From Pedobacter sp. WC2423 (GTDB lineage Bacteria > Bacteroidota > Bacteroidia > Sphingobacteriales > Sphingobacteriaceae), in NCBI RefSeq assembly GCF_040822065.1, contig NZ_CP162005.1, forward strand, positions 992,001-1,056,000: a stretch of 64,000 nt of DNA, written 5' to 3'. Shown in pieces: positions 18,327 through 27,195 of the stretch; positions within the stretch are counted from its first letter, which is position 1, and every line of letters starts with the position of its first letter. The position numbers were made by a program, and so were the translations under genes. The notes under the pieces are model-generated. The model was not told the origin of the DNA. It ran no database searches and was given only the letters and a program-made list of their open reading frames with translations.

Positions 18327-20417
18327 ATGGTAACGAAAAAGTGGATCTTATTAAATAATGAGATCATGATTAAAAATGACGACGAGTTCAGCCTTCATAA
18401 AGATAAAGAAGCTGTTCGTTCCTATTTTTTGGATTATGTAAACAAGAATACTGTCTTCTTTTATACTTTGAAAGAGAAGATAGATTACCTGATAGAGCAG
18501 GAATATTACGTTGATTTTTATCAATGGTATACTTTTGAACAAATGGAAGAGGTTTATGACCTGGTTTATGCAAAGAAATTCAGATTCCAGTCTTTCATGA
18601 GTGCGTTTAAATTCTTTCAGAGCTATGCTTTAAGAGATGATAGCGGAGAGAAATTCCTGGAACGTTATGAAGACCGGGTTGTTGCGGTATCTCTTTTTTT
18701 AGCCAGAGGAGATGTTGCTGAAGCTAAATCTTATGCAGAAATGCTGATTAATCAGGAGTATCAGCCGGCAACACCAACATTTTTGAACTCAGGTAAGAAA
18801 CGCTCCGGCGAATTGGTTTCCTGTTTTCTGGATGAAATAGGTGATAACCTGAATGGTATCGGTTATGCGATAGACTCTGCTATGAAGTTATCTTCAATTG
18901 GCGGGGGGGTATCCTTCAATTTATCGAAGATCCGTGCCCGTGGAGAATCTATTAAAGATGTTGAAGGCCGTGCAGGAGGTGTCTTGCCGATTATGAAAAT
19001 TCTGGAAGATACTTTCTCTTATGCCAATCAATTAGGACAGCGTCCTGGAGCAGGAGCGGTTTATCTGAATATTTTCCATACGGATATTGAAGAGTTCCTG
19101 GATTGCAAAAAGATCAATGTCGATGAAAAAGTGAGGATTAAATCACTGTCTATTGGCGTGGTTGTACCGGATAAATTCATGGAGCTTGCTGAAAAAGATG
19201 AAGCCTGTTACTTATTCCATCCACACACGGTATTGAAACAATACGGTAAATATCTGGATGAGATGGATATGGATGAAATGTACGAAGAACTCGTAACCAA
19301 TCCGCTGGTTAAAAAGAAAAAGATTAATGCGCGTCACCTGATGGTGAAAATTGCGCAAACCCAGAAAGAAAGTGGTTATCCTTATCTGTTCTTTAAAGGA
19401 AATGCAAACAGAGGACATGCGCTGAAAGATCTGGGGAACGTTAAGTTCTCCAACCTGTGTACCGAAATTATGCAGATCTCTGAGGTTTCAGACATAGAGA
19501 TTTACGGTAAAGAAGATCAGATCCGCTATGGTATTTCCTGTAACCTGGGTTCTTTGAATATTGCAACGGTAATGGATAACAAAAGGATCAGAGAAGCTGT
19601 TAAAACGGCTATGAGATCACTTACTGTAGTTTCAGATCTGACCAATATTGCGATGGTGCCTTCTGTACAGAAAGCGAATAAAGAATTACATAGTGTTGGT
19701 TTGGGAGCGATGAACTTACATGGCTTCCTGGCTAAAAATTTCATTATGTATGAAAGTAAAGAAGCACTGGATTTCTGCAATGTCTTTTTTATGATGGTTA
19801 ATTTTTATTCTATCCAGAGCTCAATGGAGATCGCGAAAGAGAAAAATGAAACTTTTGTAGGATTTGGAGCTTCGGAATATGCAAATGGAAACTACTTCGC
19901 TTCTTATGTTGCCCAGGATATTGTTCCTTTAAATGCTAAGATTGCCGCTTTGTTTGAAGGAATGACTATTCCTTCAGCAGCAGACTGGACTGACTTAATG
20001 AACCAGGTGAAGCAACATGGTTTATATCACGCTTACAGGCTTGCCATAGCGCCTAATCAGTCTACATCATACATTATGAATGCTACGGCATCAGTAATGC
20101 CTGTAGTAGACGTAATTGAGGTCAGAGAGTATGGTGATAGTACAACTTACTATCCTATGCCTTATCTGGACAATGATAACTATTTCTTCTACAAATCAGC
20201 TTATGATATGGATCAGAAAAACGTGCTGCGGTTAATTTCGGTTATTCAAAAGCATGTGGATCAGGGGATTTCGACTATTCTGCATACCAATACCAAAGAC
20301 AGTACGCGTGATATTGCAAAGTATTATATCTATGCACATAAAATGGGACTGAAATCCCTTTACTATACCCGTACCCGTAAGGCTTCGATTGACGAATGTG
20401 TTTCTTGTTCCGTATAA
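18327..20417 (+). CDS. nrdE: Class Ib ribonucleoside-diphosphate reductase alpha subunit NrdE
   Basis: The 696-residue catalytic subunit has QEYQPATPTFLNSGK, SIGGGVSFNLSKIRARGE, FSNLCTEIMQ (active-site cysteine), NLGSLNIA and the C-terminal redox tail DECVSCSV. It lacks the long ATP-cone of class Ia enzymes, as expected for NrdE. It reduces NDPs to dNDPs with NrdF. Confidence 0.96.
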   Translation: MVTKKWILLNNEIMIKNDDEFSLHKDKEAVRSYFLDYVNKNTVFFYTLKEKIDYLIEQEYYVDFYQWYTFEQMEEVYDLVYAKKFRFQSFMSAFKFFQSYALRDDSGEKFLERYEDRVVAVSLFLARGDVAEAKSYAEMLINQEYQPATPTFLNSGKKRSGELVSCFLDEIGDNLNGIGYAIDSAMKLSSIGGGVSFNLSKIRARGESIKDVEGRAGGVLPIMKILEDTFSYANQLGQRPGAGAVYLNIFHTDIEEFLDCKKINVDEKVRIKSLSIGVVVPDKFMELAEKDEACYLFHPHTVLKQYGKYLDEMDMDEMYEELVTNPLVKKKKINARHLMVKIAQTQKESGYPYLFFKGNANRGHALKDLGNVKFSNLCTEIMQISEVSDIEIYGKEDQIRYGISCNLGSLNIATVMDNKRIREAVKTAMRSLTVVSDLTNIAMVPSVQKANKELHSVGLGAMNLHGFLAKNFIMYESKEALDFCNVFFMMVNFYSIQSSMEIAKEKNETFVGFGASEYANGNYFASYVAQDIVPLNAKIAALFEGMTIPSAADWTDLMNQVKQHGLYHAYRLAIAPNQSTSYIMNATASVMPVVDVIEVREYGDSTTYYPMPYLDNDNYFFYKSAYDMDQKNVLRLISVIQKHVDQGISTILHTNTKDSTRDIAKYYIYAHKMGLKSLYYTRTRKASIDECVSCSV

Positions 20418-20458
20418 TCAGGTTTTTAATTAATTTATAAGATTTAAATCAGACATCA

Positions 20459-21442
20459 ATGAGTCACTATAAAGCAGTAAACTGGAATACACCTGAAAAT
20501 GATTATGCGGGCATGTTCTGGGAGCAGAATCTGCGTCAGTTCTGGATAGATACAGAGTATATTCCTTCTAAAGATATCGATAGCTGGAAATCTTTAAGTC
20601 CTGAGATTCAGGAGGCCTATAAAAAGGCATTAGGCGGCTTAACTCTGCTGGATACGATTCAAAGCCATACAGGTATGCCAAAACTACTGGATCATATCGA
20701 TGGCTTACAGAATAAAGCTGTATTATCTTTCATGTGTATGATGGAAGCTATTCACGCGAAATCATACTCCACCATTTTTACTACCGTAAACAGTACGGCA
20801 GAGATTAACGAATTATTCGAATGGGTAGAAAATAATAAGCTCCTTCAATTTAAGGCAGCTACGATTGATAGATATTACAGAAACCTGGATGCCGATAAAG
20901 TAAGCAATGAAGTCTTGTTTATGGGGCTTGCGGCATCAGTATTACTAGAATCATTTTTGTTTTATAGTGGATTTTTTATGCCGCTATGGCTTGCCGGGCA
21001 GGGCCAGATGGTTGCAAGTGCAGATATTATCAAAAAAATTGTTGCTGATGAATCCATCCATGGTGTGTTCGTCGGTCTGCTTGCTCAGGATGTATATAAA
21101 AAGTTATCAAATCCTGAAAAATGTAAGGCAGAGCTGGTTGAATTATTAATGGAGTTGTATGAAAATGAGTTGAAATATACGGACGAATTATACACTGAAG
21201 TTGGTTTAACTGCTGATGTAAAAGAATATGTCCGATACAATGCGAATAAGGCAATGATGAATCTTGGATTTGAAGAGCTATTTGAGATAAAAGCAGTTAA
21301 TTCTATAGTTTTAAATGGGTTGAATGGTGAAACTACACAGCATGACTTCTTCTCAAAGAAATCTACGAACTACGAAAAAAGTACAGAAATTCTTTATTTA
21401 AGAGATGAAGATTTTCAAATGGATACAAATCCTGTTTTCTAA
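20459..21442 (+). CDS. nrdF: Class Ib ribonucleoside-diphosphate reductase beta subunit NrdF
   Basis: The 327-residue R2 protein keeps the full metal-ligand set: LLDTIQSHTG (Asp), MMEAIHAKSYS (Glu, His and the radical Tyr), LLESFLFYSGF (Glu) and VADESIHGVF (Glu, His). It is therefore a canonical Mn/Fe tyrosyl-radical NrdF, not a metal-free class Ie variant. It is the last gene of the operon, 41 bases after nrdE, and a terminator follows. Confidence 0.96.
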   Translation: MSHYKAVNWNTPENDYAGMFWEQNLRQFWIDTEYIPSKDIDSWKSLSPEIQEAYKKALGGLTLLDTIQSHTGMPKLLDHIDGLQNKAVLSFMCMMEAIHAKSYSTIFTTVNSTAEINELFEWVENNKLLQFKAATIDRYYRNLDADKVSNEVLFMGLAASVLLESFLFYSGFFMPLWLAGQGQMVASADIIKKIVADESIHGVFVGLLAQDVYKKLSNPEKCKAELVELLMELYENELKYTDELYTEVGLTADVKEYVRYNANKAMMNLGFEELFEIKAVNSIVLNGLNGETTQHDFFSKKSTNYEKSTEILYLRDEDFQMDTNPVF

Positions 21443-21453
21443 AAAAGAAGGAT

Positions 21454-21530
21454 AAGTCCAATTCCGTTTCAGTGCCAGCTTTTTCTATATACGATAGTTG
21501 GCTTCTTGTTCCGGGGTTGGACTTTTATTT
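21454..21530 (+). terminator. Long branched terminator after nrdF
   Basis: AAGTCCAA (21454-21461) pairs with TTGGACTT (21517-21524). An inner helix GCCAGCT/AGTTGGC (21474-21480 with 21496-21502) lies within, and T-rich DNA follows. It starts 12 bases after the nrdF stop. Confidence 0.7.
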
Positions 21531-21636
21531 TGCTTCTACATTTGATAATTATGTATAAGATTATATTTCAGTTAATTGCGTGTTTTTGATTTAGATTTGT
21601 TTTGACCAGATGGTTGCCAGGGTTGCTTAAATTCTA

Positions 21637-21667
21637 TTTATGTTTAAATCTATTTACCTTATATTTG
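21637..21667 (+). promoter_or_regulatory. Bacteroidota-type promoter for the histidine kinase gene
   Basis: A -7 box TATATTTG (21660-21667, consensus TAnnTTTG) is preceded after 19 bases by TTTA (21637-21640), close to the -33 consensus TTTG. The kinase ATG is 17 bases downstream, so the leader would be very short. Confidence 0.5.
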
Positions 21668-21683
21668 TTGGACAGAATAATTA

Positions 21684-23696
21684 ATGCGCTCTACACTCTT
21701 TTTACTTCTTTTTTTTCTATCAACTGCTGCTTATAGCCAGGTAATTACTGTCAACAGAAATTTACCATATTTAAGTCTTGGCAAGTCTGTAAGTTATTTT
21801 ATTGACGTCAACGGTAAGCTGACTATAGATCAGGCCGCAGAAAAGGCGAAAAGGGGTGAATTTCTCAGATCAAATGCAGCTATACTTAATTTTGGAAACT
21901 CTTCTGCTGCATTCTGGATAAAAGTTTCTTACCGGAATCAGGCCCGTTCTAAAGCATTTTTGGTACTTGACGTGTCGAGTATAGAATCTGTAGACTTTTA
22001 TAAGCGTAATGCTTCAGGCTCATTTACTAAAATTCATACGGGTAGTCTTGCTCCTGAAAATCCAGCATTAATAGCGGCTAATAATTATATTTTTACTTTA
22101 CCTGATTACAATTATAATGCTGTTCAGCAGGATGTTTATTTGAGATTGAAAACAAATAATATTCTCCTGGTTCCTTTAAAGATAGCTGTGTCAGAAAGCT
22201 TGGTGGAAGGTCTTAATTCAACTGAACGTGTAGAATCAATTTATATCGGAATTCTGACTACCCTGTTTTTCTTTAATATTTTCGTGTTTATCCGGTCAAA
22301 AGATAAAGCCTATTTTTATTATAGTGTTTATATTCTTTCGTTATTCGTTTATATGGTCTGCTACTTCAGGGGGTACAGTTATTATATGGGATATGATTTC
22401 AGAGTATTTGTTAATACTTATCCCTATTTGTTTCTTGGATTGGGGAGTATTGCCGGTATCGCATTTTCCAGCAGTTTTCTAAATTTAAAGGTTTTATTGC
22501 CACAATCAAAACAGTTGGTCAGGGTGCTGATTGGTAGCTGGATTTTTGTGATGATTTTATGTTTGCTGGGTTATAAATCATATTGTTCCATGCTGGTGCA
22601 GGTTTTAACGGCTACTTCATCTCTGGTCATCTGGCTGTTGGGTGTTGTCGTTTATTATAAGGGGTATAAGCCGGCTTTATATTATATAATCGCCTGGGCA
22701 TTTGTTTGTTTAACTTCAGTATGGGTTGTACTGAGTATGTCTAATTTTTTTATTTATAGTGAGTTATCATTTAAGTTTGCTCCATTGGGATTTATCCTTG
22801 AACTACTTTTATTGTCTCTTGCAATGGGAGATAGATTAAAGGATCTGGCGGCCTCAAAACTACTTATGAAGTCTGAAAAGATAAGAATTCAGGAGGAGAA
22901 CCTTTATCTGATCAGTACCCAGAATGAGCGGTTGGAAAAGATAGTAGAGTCGAGAACAAAGTCGCTGCGGAAAATAGTAAAGTCTCTGGAGGAAGCGAAT
23001 ACAGATAAAAGCAGGCTCTTTTCGATTATCGCACATGATCTTCGAAGCCCTTTCCATAGTCTGATGAGTTTATATTCTCTGAATGATCTTGATTTGTTAT
23101 CACTTGAAGAGGTAAAAATGCTGCTGAATGATAGCCGTAAAAGCTTCGATCATATTCATAACACATTGAATAATCTTTTGTATTGGGCACAAAGTCAGTT
23201 AAAGGGTATTAGTACGATTCCAGTCTGCTTTAGTATTCCGGTTTTGACAAATGATTTAATGCTGGTTTATCAACCGCTTATCAAAAGGAAGAATATAACG
23301 ACAGAGATGATTATAAATGATGAGCAGGATGTTTATGCGGATTTAAATCAGATTAACCTGGTGATGCGTAATCTCATTGATAACGCGATTAAATTTACTC
23401 CATTAGGTGGTCATATTCGTTTAAAAATATGGGGCAATGAAAACTTTATTTATATAGATGTCTGCAATCCGGTAGCGGGTGTTCTGAGTATAGATCAATT
23501 GGCTGAGGACTCAGATTTGCAACCTTCATACGGTACATCTAATGAACGGGGAGTAGGACTCGGACTGCAATTATGCCGTGACTTCGTAGAAAAGAATAAT
23601 GGTTTGCTTAAGGCAAGTAAGGAGGAGGGCTGTGTAGTACTTCGTTTCAATTTACCTAAATTCAAACCGGGTATTACTCCTGTTTCAAACAAATAA
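21684..23696 (+). CDS. 7TM-DISM sensor histidine kinase
   Basis: The 670-residue membrane sensor has a signal peptide (to about residue 18), an extracytoplasmic 7TMR-DISMED2-like beta domain (about 35-165), seven hydrophobic helices (about 180-390), a coiled-coil linker, and then a kinase core. The H-box is FSIIAHDLRSPFHSL with phospho-acceptor H451. The N-box is NLVMRNLIDNAIKFTP and the G-box ERGVGLGLQLCRDFVE. DISM domains are thought to bind carbohydrate-like ligands. No response regulator is adjacent and there is no receiver domain, so the partner is encoded elsewhere. Confidence 0.9.
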   Translation: MRSTLFLLLFFLSTAAYSQVITVNRNLPYLSLGKSVSYFIDVNGKLTIDQAAEKAKRGEFLRSNAAILNFGNSSAAFWIKVSYRNQARSKAFLVLDVSSIESVDFYKRNASGSFTKIHTGSLAPENPALIAANNYIFTLPDYNYNAVQQDVYLRLKTNNILLVPLKIAVSESLVEGLNSTERVESIYIGILTTLFFFNIFVFIRSKDKAYFYYSVYILSLFVYMVCYFRGYSYYMGYDFRVFVNTYPYLFLGLGSIAGIAFSSSFLNLKVLLPQSKQLVRVLIGSWIFVMILCLLGYKSYCSMLVQVLTATSSLVIWLLGVVVYYKGYKPALYYIIAWAFVCLTSVWVVLSMSNFFIYSELSFKFAPLGFILELLLLSLAMGDRLKDLAASKLLMKSEKIRIQEENLYLISTQNERLEKIVESRTKSLRKIVKSLEEANTDKSRLFSIIAHDLRSPFHSLMSLYSLNDLDLLSLEEVKMLLNDSRKSFDHIHNTLNNLLYWAQSQLKGISTIPVCFSIPVLTNDLMLVYQPLIKRKNITTEMIINDEQDVYADLNQINLVMRNLIDNAIKFTPLGGHIRLKIWGNENFIYIDVCNPVAGVLSIDQLAEDSDLQPSYGTSNERGVGLGLQLCRDFVEKNNGLLKASKEEGCVVLRFNLPKFKPGITPVSNK

Positions 23697-23770
23697 TATT
23701 CTATTAATAATAATCGGTTTTGTTAATTTTTCCTAGCTTGGTTTAAGTTTAAAAAGATATGATTTATGTG

Positions 23771-23821
23771 TAAACAATATTATATTTTGTGGTTTTTAGT
23801 GACAGAATATAATATTGTTTA
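23771..23821. repeat. 16-bp AT-only inverted repeat in an AT-rich spacer
   Basis: The 297-base spacer after the kinase gene (23697-23993) is extremely AT-rich and has no gene. It holds a perfect 16-bp inverted repeat (TAAACAATATTATATT, 23771-23786, with its complement at 23806-23821, 19-base loop) and a smaller palindrome, CAGAATA-T-TATTCTG, near 23931. There is no T run directly after the stem. It may serve as a weak terminator for the kinase gene or as a protein-binding site. Confidence 0.5.
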
Positions 23822-23993
23822 ATATTGTAATTGATTCTTATTCTTTCTGTTGTATTTGTTTTGTTGAAGTAATAGTTTCTTTTTGACAATAAATATTTGT
23901 TATGTTGTGTTTAAAACAATATAAAATTCAGAATATTATTCTGTGTAGTATTTATTGGCGCTGTATTACAGATATTTATATTATTTATATAAA

Positions 23994-24245
23994 CTAATAC
24001 TCTTGTCTTTTGTAAGCGGCTGAGAAATCCAAACGCATCGTCTTAAAACGTTCTACTACAGTAGCAATAAATGTCTCATCAAGCATTTGAAATATTTCAT
24101 TTGCTCCTCCTCCGGTCAGGTCAAGCTCAGATAATTTATAGCTCTGTTCAAATGTTCCCTGTTCAAATTTTACAATATACTTTTGGTTCATATTGAACAA
24201 AGTGATCTTGCATTCAGGATGGGGCAGTTCGGCGATTACTCTCAT
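23994..24245 (-). CDS. Conserved small cytoplasmic protein, unknown function
   Basis: The 83-residue protein starts MRVIAELPHPECKITLFNMN. A beta-rich half is followed by a helical half (DETFIATVVERFKTMRLDFSAAY). There is no signal, membrane segment or known catalytic motif. Proteins of this length and pattern recur as hypothetical proteins in Bacteroidota, as far as I recall. It is flanked by AT-rich spacers on both sides and transcribed alone. Confidence 0.7.
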   Translation of the reverse strand: MRVIAELPHPECKITLFNMNQKYIVKFEQGTFEQSYKLSELDLTGGGANEIFQMLDETFIATVVERFKTMRLDFSAAYKRQEY

Positions 24246-24443
24246 AAAAAGAATTAAATTAGTGTATTAAAAGCTGACGAAGTTGCAGCTAAAAAGAAAC
24301 ACAAACAAATAATTCGGTTAAATTTTAAAGCGGTGTCCGGAATATTACTAATCCTTTACATCGATGTGCAGGTGATTGTTTAATTTTAGAGGCAGCTTAA
24401 ACAGCATAAAAAATTAATAGAAATTATAAAAGAAACTTGTATA

Positions 24444-24920
24444 ATGGCAGAAGATCTCCTGATCATAAAAACAGAAAGTAAAGAAGAACAATATCAATCC
24501 TTGATTCCACAAATTCAGGCCCTGATAACCGGTGAAGATGATTTAATTGCCAATCTTGCGAATATCAGTGCAGCACTGAAAGAACAGTTCGGATGGCTAT
24601 GGGTTGGCTTTTACCTGGTTAAAGGAGAAGAACTGGTTTTAGGCCCGTTTCAAGGACCGGTAGCCTGTACAAGAATAAAATCTGGTAAAGGTGTATGCGG
24701 AAGATCATGGCAGGAAGCTAAAACATTTATTGTGGAGGATGTAGATAAATTTCCGGGGCATATTGCTTGCAGCTCGGCTTCGAGATCTGAAATTGTATTA
24801 CCTATTATGATAAACGGAGTTGTATTTGGTGTATTGGATGTAGATAGTGCTGAATTAGCTCAATTTGACGAGATAGACGAAAAATATCTGAGCCAGGTTA
24901 TCAGTTTCATTCAATCTTAG
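24444..24920 (+). CDS. GAF-domain free methionine-(R)-sulfoxide reductase
   Basis: The 158-residue single GAF domain has the three fRMsr cysteines, C75 (GPVACTRI), C85 (GVCGRSW) and C109 (GHIACSS), with the same spacing (10 and 24) as E. coli YebR/MsrC. SEIVLPIM and GVLDVDS complete the signature. It reduces free L-methionine-(R)-sulfoxide with thioredoxin and protects against oxidative damage. Confidence 0.93.
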   Translation: MAEDLLIIKTESKEEQYQSLIPQIQALITGEDDLIANLANISAALKEQFGWLWVGFYLVKGEELVLGPFQGPVACTRIKSGKGVCGRSWQEAKTFIVEDVDKFPGHIACSSASRSEIVLPIMINGVVFGVLDVDSAELAQFDEIDEKYLSQVISFIQS

Positions 24921-24975
24921 ATTGTCACTGGGATGTAAGAAAGACTTAATTAGTGTAGAATGGTTCTAAATAGTG

Positions 24976-24983
24976 TATATTTG
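24976..24983 (+). promoter_or_regulatory. Candidate -7 box upstream of the methyltransferase gene
   Basis: TATATTTG fits the Bacteroidota -7 consensus TAnnTTTG. No clear -33 TTTG is seen at the expected distance. The implied leader to the ATG at 25112 is about 120 bases and contains the hairpin at 25029-25065. Confidence 0.4.
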
Positions 24984-25028
24984 TAGATCCAAGGAGCAAA
25001 TTGATACTGTTCTTAATATTTATTAAAT

Positions 25029-25065
25029 CCTGGTTACCCATACAAAAGAGTATGGGTAATACAGG
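25029..25065 (+). promoter_or_regulatory. Hairpin in the leader of the methyltransferase gene
   Basis: TTACCCATAC (25034-25043) pairs perfectly with GTATGGGTAA (25050-25059) around an AAAAGA loop. The stem is extended by CCTG/CAGG (25029-25032 with 25062-25065). It lies 46 bases before the start codon and no T run follows, so it looks like a structured leader rather than a terminator. Confidence 0.5.
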
Positions 25066-25111
25066 TACAAATCCCGGCATTCTCCAATAAAAATAGTTTA
25101 TCTTTTTACTT

Positions 25112-25789
25112 ATGCCTGATCATCTTAATAAGCCCGATTTTAAAGAAATAGCCGGTCAATTGAGTTGCCCTAATGGGGATAATGGAATAAAGACTGCTGA
25201 GAAGATGGCTATTAACAATGGCCATATGATTGCGCTGACTATAGCATCGCTGGATCCGAAATCAAATGACGTAATTTTGGAAATAGGGCCTGGAAATGGT
25301 TCACATGTTATTCCGCTGTTAGCCGCTACCAAACATTTACTCTATTATGGAGTGGATATATCTACGTTAATGGTTGAGGAAGCTATTAAACTGAATGCAG
25401 AAGCTGTATCTTCAGGGAGAGCTGATTTCTCCTTATCAGATGGAATGCAACTAAATTTTGCAGCTGGTTTTTTTACTAAAATATTTACTGTAAATACACT
25501 CTATTTCTGGAAAGATCCAAAAGGTTATGCCACGGAAATATTAAGGGTGCTTAAGCCAGGTGGTTTGTTTAGCCTGACTTTCGCTCCGCGTGAGTTTATG
25601 GAGAAATTACCTTTTACCCAATATAATTTTCACTTATACAGCAGAGAAGAGGCTGAAGAATTATTAATCAGTAGTGGTTTTGAGATCAGAGAAGTACATC
25701 TTCACAAAGAAATGGTCAGGAGCAATGCTGCCGGCATGATAGTAGAGCGTGATATTATCATTATCAATGCGTTTAAATCACCCGATTAA
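25112..25789 (+). CDS. Class I SAM-dependent methyltransferase
   Basis: The 225-residue protein has motif I ILEIGPGNGSHVIPLL, an acidic end of strand 2 (YYGVDIST), motif II region KIFTVNTLYFW and motif III LRVLKPGGLFSLTF, the Methyltransf_11/UbiE-like pattern. The substrate is unknown. It is convergent with the HAD gene, whose stop codon is directly adjacent. Confidence 0.88.
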   Translation: MPDHLNKPDFKEIAGQLSCPNGDNGIKTAEKMAINNGHMIALTIASLDPKSNDVILEIGPGNGSHVIPLLAATKHLLYYGVDISTLMVEEAIKLNAEAVSSGRADFSLSDGMQLNFAAGFFTKIFTVNTLYFWKDPKGYATEILRVLKPGGLFSLTFAPREFMEKLPFTQYNFHLYSREEAEELLISSGFEIREVHLHKEMVRSNAAGMIVERDIIIINAFKSPD

Positions 25790-26437
25790 TCATTTATCGG
25801 TGAAATGATCAAGCAAAAGTTTATTGAAATCCGCTATGTGATATTTTGCAGTTTCGTCTTTAATCACTCCTGATCTTAACACTTGTACGGTTACCATTCC
25901 CAGGTGGTTGCCAGCAGCTATTTCAGAAACCGGATTGTCGCCAATTACCATAACATTTTCGGCTTTAAGTTTATATTTCTCCTGAATTTGCAGAAACAGT
26001 TCTGCCTTTCCAAGAAAACTGCTCTTTTCATTGTCATGAATCAATATTTCCTGAAAATCTTTGTCAATACCCAGGTTGCTGATTTTGAGTTGCTGAAATC
26101 CAGTATAACCGGAAGTTACCAAAAATCTGAGACCCGGAATTTGTTTGAGGTAAGGATAGTCCGGATAGGTTTGTAAAGGGTAATCTATTTTTAAAGCAGA
26201 GAAGGCTTTTACGGCCTCCCCATACATTTTTGCATTAAATCCATACAACATTGCCACATCCCTGAGTGAATGTCTGTAGCAGTCTTCTAATGCATTTTGT
26301 AACTTATCTTCAGTAAGTGTTCCATTGTTATGATTAACAATGGCTTCTAAAACAGGTTTTACAACTTCTTTGGTAATTGTTCCTGTAGGGAAAATAGTGT
26401 CATCCAAATCATAAATTATAGCATCGAATTTCTTCAT
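25790..26437 (-). CDS. HAD-superfamily hydrolase, pyrimidine 5'-nucleotidase type
   Basis: The 215-residue protein has HAD motif I IYDLDDTIFP (nucleophile and acid/base aspartates), motif II LVTSGYTGFQ, and motif III/IV in NVMVIGDNPVSEIAAG. The DLDDT form and length fit the SDT1/YjjG-like nucleotidases, though phosphoglycolate-type phosphatases cannot be excluded. It lies 9 bases downstream of the Nudix gene, probably in one operon. Confidence 0.82.
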   Translation of the reverse strand: MKKFDAIIYDLDDTIFPTGTITKEVVKPVLEAIVNHNNGTLTEDKLQNALEDCYRHSLRDVAMLYGFNAKMYGEAVKAFSALKIDYPLQTYPDYPYLKQIPGLRFLVTSGYTGFQQLKISNLGIDKDFQEILIHDNEKSSFLGKAELFLQIQEKYKLKAENVMVIGDNPVSEIAAGNHLGMVTVQVLRSGVIKDETAKYHIADFNKLLLDHFTDK

Positions 26438-26446
26438 AAACCTGAG

Positions 26447-27025
26447 CTATATGATCTGGTGAAGTTTTACATATTGCAGTAACATAATTGTTTTTCCGTC
26501 TTTAATCTCTCCATTAGCTATCATAGTCATTGCCTGGTCAATAGAAAGTTCCAGTACTTCGATATTTTCCTGCTCATGTGCTAACCCACCACCTTCATGT
26601 ATTTTCATGTCTTTGGTGTAAGCTGCAATAAAAAAGTACAAAATTTCTGTCACTGAACCCGGTGACATATAAGCCTCAAATATTTTGCGTACTTCAGTTA
26701 CTTGATATCCGGTTTCTTCTTCTGTTTCTCTTTTGATACAATCTTCTGCATTGTCTTTATCTAATAATCCGGCGCAGGCCTCAATCAGTAATCCGGATTC
26801 ATTTCCATTGATATAAGTTGGCAGTCTGAACTGCCGGGTCAGGATAACAGTTTGTTGTTCTTTGTTATACAATAAAATTACTGCGCCATTTCCCCGATCG
26901 TATGCCTCTCTGTCTTGTGTTTGTATCGTACCATCTTTCAATGAATATTGGTAAGTTATCTTTTTAAGCGTATACCAGTTATCAGAAAGAAGTTCTGTGT
27001 TTATTATCCTTATGTTATCAATCAT
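26447..27025 (-). CDS. Nudix hydrolase, GDP-mannose pyrophosphatase (NudK)-like
   Basis: The 192-residue protein has a Nudix box [20 protein letters not shown] followed by TGYQV, carrying the catalytic REtxEE core. The upstream signature [24 protein letters not shown] and [14 protein letters not shown] match NudK-type ADP-sugar/GDP-mannose pyrophosphatases. The first, non-catalytic Glu of the Nudix box is replaced by Asn. It is probably translated with the downstream HAD hydrolase, a plausible nucleotide-sugar salvage pair. Confidence 0.87.
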   Translation of the reverse strand: MIDNIRIINTELLSDNWYTLKKITYQYSLKDGTIQTQDREAYDRGNGAVILLYNKEQQTVILTRQFRLPTYINGNESGLLIEACAGLLDKDNAEDCIKRETEEETGYQVTEVRKIFEAYMSPGSVTEILYFFIAAYTKDMKIHEGGGLAHEQENIEVLELSIDQAMTMIANGEIKDGKTIMLLQYVKLHQII

Positions 27026-27195
27026 TGTAGGTGTTCAGTTATAAGCGCAAATTAGATAGAAATGAGTGTATTCTGTTAATTTTCTGGAATAATATGGACA
27101 AATATTTACCAAGCATATTTTGAGAGTTTATCCTATTTTAGTAAGCTATTTAATAAAATCGTTTGACAAAATCCTTCTGCCTTTAAAAGAACTGG

